Source: Microthrixaceae bacterium (GTDB lineage: Bacteria; Actinomycetota; Acidimicrobiia; Acidimicrobiales; Acidimicrobilacustridaceae). Taken from it: a DNA stretch of 7,370 bases. A program made the position numbers and the translations under genes. Of this stretch, positions 1-5,149 are shown piece by piece (positions within the stretch are counted from its first letter, which is position 1; each line of letters begins with the position of its first letter). The stretch is taken from the NCBI GenBank assembly GCA_023264915.1, contig JAHFUU010000116.1:1-7370 (forward strand), in the 5' to 3' direction. The notes beneath the pieces were generated by a model. That model saw only the letters and a program-made list of their open reading frames with translations, was not told the DNA's origin and did not search any database.

Positions 1-56
1 GCGATTTCGCTGCGACCGGATGGGGAGGCCAGGAGCAGGCCCAGGGCCCTTCCAGG

Positions 57-1499
57 GTGCTCGGGCCGCTGAGCCTGGCGGCGGTGCTGGTGGTCCTGTG
101 GTACTTCGGCGGCATTGCGATGGTCGTCGTCGTCCTGGCGCTGATCCTGTCGATCGTGCTGCACGAGCTCGGTCACTTCCTCACGGCCAAGTGGGCGGGC
201 ATGAAGGTCACCGAGTTCTTCGTGGGCTTCGGTCCCCGGATCTGGAGCATGAGCCGCGGCGAGACCGAGTACGGCGTCAAGGTCATCCCCGCGGGTGCCT
301 ACGTGCGGATAGTCGGCATGCACAACCTCGAGGAGGTCGACCTTGCGGACGAGGGCCGGACCTACAGGTCAAAGCCCTACCCCAAGCGGCTCATGGTCAT
401 CCTGGCCGGCCCCCTGATGAACATCCTCCTCGGGTTCTTGCTGTTCGTCGTGGTGTTCGCCGCGTTCGGGCCCCGCGATCCGGGCCTATGGTCAGTCAAG
501 AGCGTCACGCCGGGAAGCGCTGCGCAAGCCGCTGGCCTCCGCCCTGGCGACCGGGTTCTCGCCATCGACTACCAGAGGTTCAGCACCTTCTCAGAGATGC
601 GGAACGTGCTCGACAAGCGTGCGGGTCAGCAGGCCGACATAACCGTTCTGCGAGACGGCAAGACGATCACCCTCGCCGAGAAGCCTCTCGGGTGGCGCGT
701 CAACGCAACCGGCGCCGCAGCCATATCTGGCATGAAGGCCAACGACGCGATCCTCGACCCGGCCAACGAGAACGCGGTCCGGCCCGGCACCTATGCCGAC
801 TTCGCTGACGAGCTCGCACGGGGCAGCGGCCCCTACAAGTTCAAGTTCCAGCGCGGCTACTACATCTACGAGAACACCGTGGACCGACCGCTCAAGGTTC
901 CAGCCGACGGCGCGTCCGGGTTCTTCGGGATCAGCCAGGACGACCCGCCCCGCGTGCGTGATTCGATCCCCGGCGCGGTCTCTCGTGCCCTCAGCAGCAT
1001 CGGGTCGGTGGTCACTGACAGCGGAAAGGGATTGGCCCGGCTCTTCTCCTTCTCGGGCCTCCAGCAATATGCCGGAACCGTCGCGGACGGCGTCTCGGGC
1101 ACACCGTCTGTGGGATCCAACGTCGTCGAGCTGCGCAAGGCGGACGGCGCGCCCGAGGACGCCCCCCGTTCCGGTGGCCAGGCCCAGGACAGGCCGATCT
1201 CGATCATCGGTGCGATCAAGGCCACAAGTGACGTCGCCCGGACCGATGTCGGGGATGCGCTGTTGATGCTCGCGGTCATCAACCTGTCCCTCGGCCTGTT
1301 GAACCTCCTGCCCTTCCTGCCGCTTGACGGTGGGCATGCCGCGGTTGCGACCTATGAGGCCATCCGGAGCCGGCGCGGGCGCCCCTACCGGGTCGACATG
1401 GCCAAGCTCATGCCGGTCACCTACGCGTTCCTCGCCTTCTTGTTGCTGTTCGGCCTCAGCGCCATGTTCCTCGACATCCGTAGCCCCGTCGTTCCCTGA
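57..1499 (+). CDS. rseP: Site-2 protease family zinc metalloprotease (RseP/Rip1-like, M50)
   Basis: Intramembrane protease predicted to cut membrane-anchored substrates such as anti-sigma factors within the bilayer. Seen in 480 residues: an N-terminal hydrophobic segment (about 5-35) leading into zinc motif HELGH at 36-40; conserved GFGP (57-60) and the IPAGAYVRIVGM strand (77-88); a second membrane segment (about 112-137); a PDZ domain (about 143-214); a degenerate second PDZ-like stretch (about 216-292); a third membrane segment (about 400-421) ending in NLLPFLPLDGG, where D424 is the expected third zinc ligand; and a C-terminal membrane segment (about 450-472). All catalytic residues are present. 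Known context: in Mycobacterium, rip1 lies between dxr and ispG, matching ispG downstream here. The GTG at 57 is the first start in the window but has no well-spaced Shine-Dalgarno sequence. The frame is open back to base 3, so the true start may lie to the left. The family call is secure; the substrate is unknown. Confidence 0.93.
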   Translation: MLGPLSLAAVLVVLWYFGGIAMVVVVLALILSIVLHELGHFLTAKWAGMKVTEFFVGFGPRIWSMSRGETEYGVKVIPAGAYVRIVGMHNLEEVDLADEGRTYRSKPYPKRLMVILAGPLMNILLGFLLFVVVFAAFGPRDPGLWSVKSVTPGSAAQAAGLRPGDRVLAIDYQRFSTFSEMRNVLDKRAGQQADITVLRDGKTITLAEKPLGWRVNATGAAAISGMKANDAILDPANENAVRPGTYADFADELARGSGPYKFKFQRGYYIYENTVDRPLKVPADGASGFFGISQDDPPRVRDSIPGAVSRALSSIGSVVTDSGKGLARLFSFSGLQQYAGTVADGVSGTPSVGSNVVELRKADGAPEDAPRSGGQAQDRPISIIGAIKATSDVARTDVGDALLMLAVINLSLGLLNLLPFLPLDGGHAAVATYEAIRSRRGRPYRVDMAKLMPVTYAFLAFLLLFGLSAMFLDIRSPVVP

Positions 1500-1520
1500 C
1501 GGCCAGCGCCGACTTGGTGG

Positions 1521-1552
1521 CGGGCCGTTCGCGCCCGACGAGCACCTATCGT
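1521..1552 (+). promoter_or_regulatory. Putative leaderless promoter of ispG (TATCGT -10 box)
   Basis: TATCGT at 1547-1552 fits the actinobacterial -10 pattern TANNNT. It lies six bases before the GTG at 1559, so transcription could start at or next to the start codon, giving a leaderless mRNA. No Shine-Dalgarno sequence is seen at useful spacing, which fits. No convincing -35 is visible. A weak hairpin (CGGGC 1521-1525 with GCCCG 1533-1537) sits just upstream. This is inference from one hexamer. Confidence 0.35.
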
Positions 1553-1558
1553 GTTGGC

Positions 1559-2812
1559 GTGAGCTTCGAGCGGCGCAAGACCCGTCAGATCCAAGTCGGC
1601 AAGGTCCCTGTCGGTGGCGGAGCGCCCATCTCGGTGCAGTCGATGACCACGACCAAGACCGCCGACGTCGAGGGCACCCTTGCCCAGATCTACGCCCTGG
1701 CTGGGGCGGGCGCTGACATCGTGCGCTGCACCTGCAACGAGGTCGAGGCCGCCGAGGGGTTGGCACAGATCGTTCCCCGCTCGCCGGTGCCGATCGTGGC
1801 GGACATCCACAACAACTACAGGCGCGCTCTCGAGGCGATCGAGGCAGGGGTCCAATGCATCCGGTTGAACCCCGGCAACATCAAGCGACCTGAGCACATC
1901 AAGGTGGTCGCGTCCGAATGCAAAGACCGCGGGATACCGATCCGCATCGGAGTCAACGGGGGCTCGCTGGACGACAAGCTGTACAAGGCCCACGGCAACA
2001 AGGTGACTCCCGAGGCAATGGTCGAGTCAGCCCGGGCCGAGATGGCCCACCTGGCCGAGATCGGCTTCGATGACGTGAAGGTCTCGGTCAAGGCGTCTTC
2101 GGTGCCCCTGATGGTCGAGGCTTACAGGCAGCTCGCCGACGACCCGTACTTCATCGACCAAGACGGTGCCTCGGTACCGCTGCACCTCGGGGTCACCGAA
2201 GCCGGACCGATGCCGACGGGCCTCCTGAAGGCCACCGCCGGGCTGGCAACCCTGCTGCTCGAAGGTGTCGGAGACACGATCCGGTACTCCTTGACAGCTG
2301 ATCCCGTCGAGGAGGCCCGAGCCGGCCGCCAGCTCCTCGAGGCTCTCGGCCTCAGGGAGCGCAAGGGGCTGGACCTGATCGCATGCCCGTCGTGCGGGCG
2401 CGCCGAGGTCGACGTCATCGATGTGGCAAGCCGGGCCCAGGCGGCACTGGACCGGATGGACATCCCGATCCAGGTCGCCGTCATGGGATGCGTGGTAAAC
2501 GGTCCCGGCGAGGCGCGCGAGGCCGATCTCGGCATCGCCGCAGGGCGCGGCAAGGGCCACCTGTTCGTCAAGGGGCGAGTCGTCAAGGTCGTTCCCGAGC
2601 CCCAGATGGTCGATTCGCTTCTCAGATGGGCCGCCATCATCGACGACAAGGGGATCGACGAGGCGATCAAGCTCGGTGACCCGGCCGCCGCGGCCGAGGC
2701 CGAACGCGACAGGGCGGCGATGTTCGACGAGCAAGGCCTCGATGTCAACGACTCCGGCACCCGCATCGACCACATCCGCCGGCTCGATGCAGACCTGCCC
2801 GAAGGCGAGTAG
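1559..2812 (+). CDS. ispG: 4-hydroxy-3-methylbut-2-en-1-yl diphosphate synthase (IspG/GcpE)
   Basis: Cytosolic [4Fe-4S] enzyme that reductively converts MEcPP to HMBPP, the penultimate step of the MEP isoprenoid pathway. With start 1559 it has 417 residues. The N-terminal TIM barrel opens with RRKTRQIQVGKVPVGG and PISVQSMTTTKTADVEGT, and continues with VADIHNNYRRAL (80-91) and IRLNPGNI (101-108). The C-terminal domain carries the cluster ligands C276-P-S-C279, C311 in MGCVVNGPGEA, and E318. All are intact. About 40 polar residues follow the usual end of the fold, making it longer than the E. coli enzyme (372 aa). The start is uncertain: TTG 1514 and GTG 1517 are also in frame and would add 14-15 residues. 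I prefer GTG 1559 because the family similarity starts there and a -10-like box sits just upstream. It lies 59 bases after the protease gene. The function is certain. Confidence 0.97.
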   Translation: MSFERRKTRQIQVGKVPVGGGAPISVQSMTTTKTADVEGTLAQIYALAGAGADIVRCTCNEVEAAEGLAQIVPRSPVPIVADIHNNYRRALEAIEAGVQCIRLNPGNIKRPEHIKVVASECKDRGIPIRIGVNGGSLDDKLYKAHGNKVTPEAMVESARAEMAHLAEIGFDDVKVSVKASSVPLMVEAYRQLADDPYFIDQDGASVPLHLGVTEAGPMPTGLLKATAGLATLLLEGVGDTIRYSLTADPVEEARAGRQLLEALGLRERKGLDLIACPSCGRAEVDVIDVASRAQAALDRMDIPIQVAVMGCVVNGPGEAREADLGIAAGRGKGHLFVKGRVVKVVPEPQMVDSLLRWAAIIDDKGIDEAIKLGDPAAAAEAERDRAAMFDEQGLDVNDSGTRIDHIRRLDADLPEGE

Positions 2813-2821
2813 CGGGTTGCC

Positions 2822-2863
2822 TTGGGGGGCTGCGCCCCCTCGCTGGCGCTCGGGTGCTCCCAA
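2822..2863 (+). repeat. Palindromic, REP-like intergenic element
   Basis: Ten bases after the ispG stop, GGGGGC (2825-2830) and GCCCCC (2834-2839) form a perfect 6-bp stem with a TGC loop. An outer pair, TTGGG (2822-2826) and CCCAA (2859-2863), brackets the element, so two alternative folds are possible. No T-tract follows, so a classical intrinsic terminator is unlikely. Composition and architecture resemble short dispersed palindromes of high-GC genomes, but only one copy is in this window. It may help end or stabilise the ispG transcript. Confidence 0.4.
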
Positions 2864-2921
2864 TCACCGTCGGGCGAGTCCCTTGCGGTCCAGCGCCGCT
2901 CGGCAGGACGGGCTCGAACGC

Positions 2922-2927
2922 TACGAT
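2922..2927 (+). promoter_or_regulatory. Putative -10 box of a (near-)leaderless proS promoter
   Basis: TACGAT matches TANNNT and ends eight bases before the proS ATG at 2936. There is no Shine-Dalgarno sequence between them, consistent with a leaderless or nearly leaderless mRNA. No clear -35 is visible. The arrangement repeats that seen before ispG. Confidence 0.4.
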
Positions 2928-2935
2928 CCGACGCC

Positions 2936-4351
2936 ATGGCCAAGGCCCCCGTCCTCACCCCCCAAGCTGAGGACTTCCCTCGCTGGTACCAAGACGTCGT
3001 AGCCAAAGCAGAGCTGGCCGAGAACGGTCCGGTCAGGGGCACGATGGTGATAAGGCCCTACGGGTACTCGCTCTGGGAGAGGATGCAGGCCGAGGTCGAC
3101 CAGCGGATCAAGGCCGCCGGTGCCCGCAATGCCTACTTCCCCCTGTTCATCCCCCAGGCCTACTTCGAGCGCGAAGCCGATCACGTCGAAGGCTTCAGCC
3201 CAGAGCTGGCCGTGGTCACCGTGGCAGGTGGCAAGGTTCTCGATGAGCCGGTCGTCGTGCGGCCGACCAGCGAGACGGTCATCGGCGAGCTCATGGCCAA
3301 GTGGGTGCAGTCCTACCGCGACCTGCCGCTTCTGTTGAACCAGTGGGCCAACGTCGTCCGCTGGGAGCTGCGCCCGAGGGTCTTCCTGCGCACGACCGAG
3401 TTCTTGTGGCAAGAGGGCCACACGGCCCATGCCACCAGTGAGGATGCGGCCGCCTACGCCCGCCGGATCGCGCACGACGTCTATGAGGACTTCATGGTCA
3501 ACGTGTTGGCCCTGCCCGTCGTGGTCGGGCGCAAGACGGCAAGCGAGCGGTTCCCCGGGGCCGTCAACACCATCACCTGTGAAGCGATGATGGGCGATGG
3601 CAAGGCTCTCCAGAACGGGACCAGCCACGAGCTCGGCCAGAACTTCGCGAGCGCCTTCGGCATCGGGTACCTGGATGACCAGGGAGCCCAGCAGACGGCA
3701 TGGACCACCTCGTGGGGAGTCTCGACCCGCATGGTGGGCGGTCTAATAATGGGACACGGCGACGATCGCGGGCTCAAGGTGCCGCCGCGGCTCGCGCCGA
3801 TCCAAGCCGTGGTCGTGGCCGTGAGGGACGACGACGCGGTCCTCGAGAGGTGCCGGGAACTCGCCGCAGAGCTGGCCGGTTCAGGCGTGCGTGCCGAGCT
3901 GGACGTGAACGTCGAGGTCTCGATGGGCCGGAGGGTGACTGACTGGGAGCTCAAGGGGGTGCCGGTCAGGCTCGAGCTCGGCCCTCGGGATCTTGCCGAC
4001 GACGCCGTGACCCTGGTCGGCCGGATCTCCGGGACGAAGGCGTCGGTCCCGCTGGCGGGCGTGGGGCGGGCCGTGGCCGACGCGCTCGATGCCCAGCAAT
4101 CCGAGATCCTCAGCCAGGCCACTGACCGGCGAGACTCCCGGACCGCTGAGTGCGCTGGCTTCGAGGACACCCTCGAGGCGGCCAGGTCAGGATGGGCAAG
4201 GGTCAGCTGGGATGCGCTCGGCCGCGAGGAGGGCGAGGCTCTCCTCGCCGAGAGCTCGGTGAGCGTGCGGTGCCTCGTCCGGCCCGACGGGTCGCTTCCG
4301 CTGGCTGACAGCGAGCCGGACCTCGTCGCGGTGTGCGCACGCGCCTACTGA
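2936..4351 (+). CDS. proS: Prolyl-tRNA synthetase, archaeal/eukaryotic (type 3) form
   Basis: Class II synthetase that activates proline and charges tRNA-Pro in the cytosol. The 471 residues show the catalytic core with GTMVIRPYGYSLWERMQ (35-51), RPTSET (109-114), motif 2 RTTEFLWQEGHTAHAT (152-167) and motif 3 GGLIMGHGDDRGLKVPPRLAP (268-288). The anticodon-binding domain follows (about 289-390), then a C-terminal domain (about 400-471). Length and motifs fit the short type-3 enzyme: the large editing insertion of E. coli-type ProRS is absent. The protein ends in tyrosine; in the Thermus enzyme the C-terminal Tyr carboxylate reaches the active site. The C-terminal zinc site looks lost: only C406, C446 and C467 remain, and the expected CxxxxC pair after the W is replaced (SWDALGREEGE, 424-434). 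ATG 2936 is chosen because the family N-terminus starts there. An upstream TTG at 2822 falls in the palindromic element and is rejected. Identity is certain. Confidence 0.96.
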   Translation: MAKAPVLTPQAEDFPRWYQDVVAKAELAENGPVRGTMVIRPYGYSLWERMQAEVDQRIKAAGARNAYFPLFIPQAYFEREADHVEGFSPELAVVTVAGGKVLDEPVVVRPTSETVIGELMAKWVQSYRDLPLLLNQWANVVRWELRPRVFLRTTEFLWQEGHTAHATSEDAAAYARRIAHDVYEDFMVNVLALPVVVGRKTASERFPGAVNTITCEAMMGDGKALQNGTSHELGQNFASAFGIGYLDDQGAQQTAWTTSWGVSTRMVGGLIMGHGDDRGLKVPPRLAPIQAVVVAVRDDDAVLERCRELAAELAGSGVRAELDVNVEVSMGRRVTDWELKGVPVRLELGPRDLADDAVTLVGRISGTKASVPLAGVGRAVADALDAQQSEILSQATDRRDSRTAECAGFEDTLEAARSGWARVSWDALGREEGEALLAESSVSVRCLVRPDGSLPLADSEPDLVAVCARAY

Positions 4352-4379
4352 TCCAGGCCTCTCCGCGTCGCGGGCCGGC

Positions 4380-4401
4380 GGCGAGTTGAGTTATACTCGC
4401 C
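4380..4401 (+). promoter_or_regulatory. Promoter -10 of the rimP-nusA-infB operon within an inverted repeat
   Basis: TATACT (4392-4397) is a near-consensus -10 box and the most A/T-rich promoter-like hexamer in the window. No clear -35 is seen at 16-18 bases upstream. A perfect 7-bp inverted repeat, GGCGAGT (4380-4386) and ACTCGCC (4395-4401) with an 8-base spacer, overlaps the box and resembles an operator. Transcription would start near 4404, giving a leader of about 175 bases before rimP. The palindrome could instead belong to the 3' end of the proS transcript. Confidence 0.5.
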
Positions 4402-4429
4402 CCGCAATCCATTCGATCCCTTTCGAAGG

Positions 4430-4459
4430 AGGCGTGGGTCCAACCCACGCCTTTCGTTT
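4430..4459 (+). terminator. Attenuator-like intrinsic terminator in the rimP leader
   Basis: AGGCGTGGGT (4430-4439) pairs perfectly with ACCCACGCCT (4443-4452) around a CCA loop, giving a 10-bp GC-rich stem followed by TTTCGTTT (4452-4459). It lies downstream of the presumed promoter and about 120 bases before rimP, so read-through would be needed to express rimP-nusA-infB. From general knowledge, hairpins with a GTGGG/CCCAC core and a U-run recur upstream of rimP in many bacteria, and nusA operons are often attenuated. The alternative is a terminator for proS transcripts. Confidence 0.65.
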
Positions 4460-4490
4460 CGCAAGGGGCGGGTTCTCGGGAAGGTCTCTT

Positions 4491-4512
4491 TCCATTCGTG
4501 AGGACGAATGGA
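4491..4512 (+). promoter_or_regulatory. Second rimP-leader hairpin with a GAGG loop
   Basis: TCCATTCGT (4491-4499) pairs perfectly with ACGAATGGA (4504-4512), a 9-bp stem with a four-base loop GAGG, a Shine-Dalgarno-like core. No T-run follows, so it is not a terminator. ATG codons at 4508 and 4512 fall in or at the 3' arm. It may affect translation or mRNA stability; the function is unknown. Confidence 0.4.
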
Positions 4513-4560
4513 TGCCCTGCTCAGCGGTGAGCTGCAACAAGACGAGCCAAGATCTACCAC

Positions 4561-4571
4561 AAGGAGAGGAG
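4561..4571 (+). promoter_or_regulatory. Ribosome binding site of rimP
   Basis: AAGGAGAGGAG gives two overlapping Shine-Dalgarno cores. The second, GGAG at 4568-4571, is eight bases before ATG 4580. This decides the rimP start in favour of 4580 over the in-frame ATG at 4508. Confidence 0.75.
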
Positions 4572-4579
4572 CCGACTCG

Positions 4580-5149
4580 ATGAGCGACGTTGCCACTGAA
4601 CGTCTCCGATCCGTGATCGAGCCGGCCCTTGACGTGACCGGGCTCAGCTTGTTCGATCTCACCCATAGCGGCGGCAAGGTCGTCGTCACCGTCGACAGCC
4701 CGGCCGGTGACCTCGACATGGCGGCCATCGCGGACGCGACCAGGGCGATCTCACGGGCGCTCGATGCCGCCGACCCGATCTCGAGCAGGTACACCCTCGA
4801 GGTGACCAGCCCGGGCATCGAGAGGCCCCTGCGTACGCCCGAGCAGTTCGCTTGGGCCGTGGGCCGCGAGGTGACCGTGCGCACCACCCCCGAACACGAG
4901 GGGGAGCGACGCTACACGGGCACTCTGGTGGCCGTCGAGGACGACTCGATCACCATCGGCGTCGCCTCGACGCCTCCAGGTTCGGTGTCGGTGCCCCTTG
5001 CTGACATCCAAAGAGCCCGGACGGTCTTCGATTTCGACGCCGAGCTGCGGGCCTCGAAGAACAAGAGCACTCCTGTTCCCGAGGGCCAGAGCACTTGCGG
5101 ACAAGGCGATCGCGGCCAGGCCGCTCGCAGAGAGGCTGGAAGGAAATGA
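4580..5149 (+). CDS. rimP: Ribosome maturation factor RimP
   Basis: RimP binds the free 30S subunit and assists its late maturation. The 189-residue product has the N-terminal alpha/beta domain (about 1-88) with the family signature LEVTSPGIERPL (73-84). The SH3-like C-terminal domain (about 90-155) follows, with GREVTVRT and RRYTGTLVAVEDDSITI. The last 35 residues are polar, rich in Lys/Arg/Gln, and are probably disordered. A good ribosome binding site supports ATG 4580; ATG 4508 would add 24 residues that do not look like the family. Its stop overlaps the nusA start as ATGA (5146-5149), indicating translational coupling. Gene order rimP-nusA-infB is the conserved bacterial arrangement and confirms the call. 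Expression probably depends on the leader hairpins upstream. Confidence 0.94.
   Translation: MSDVATERLRSVIEPALDVTGLSLFDLTHSGGKVVVTVDSPAGDLDMAAIADATRAISRALDAADPISSRYTLEVTSPGIERPLRTPEQFAWAVGREVTVRTTPEHEGERRYTGTLVAVEDDSITIGVASTPPGSVSVPLADIQRARTVFDFDAELRASKNKSTPVPEGQSTCGQGDRGQAARREAGRK

Noticed and set aside
20..808. 262-codon plus-strand frame overlapping the protease
   Set aside because: Arg/Gly/Pro-rich out-of-frame translation; the overlapping frame carries HELGH, PDZ and LDGG motifs.
591..1766. 391-codon minus-strand open frame opposite the protease and ispG
   Set aside because: It spans two well-supported plus-strand genes and their spacer, has a composition typical of GC-rich antisense frames (many Arg, Gly, Asp), and shows no domain I recognise.
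2027..2863. 278-codon minus-strand frame opposite ispG
   Set aside because: A shadow of the ispG codon pattern with no recognisable motif; it also runs through the palindromic spacer.
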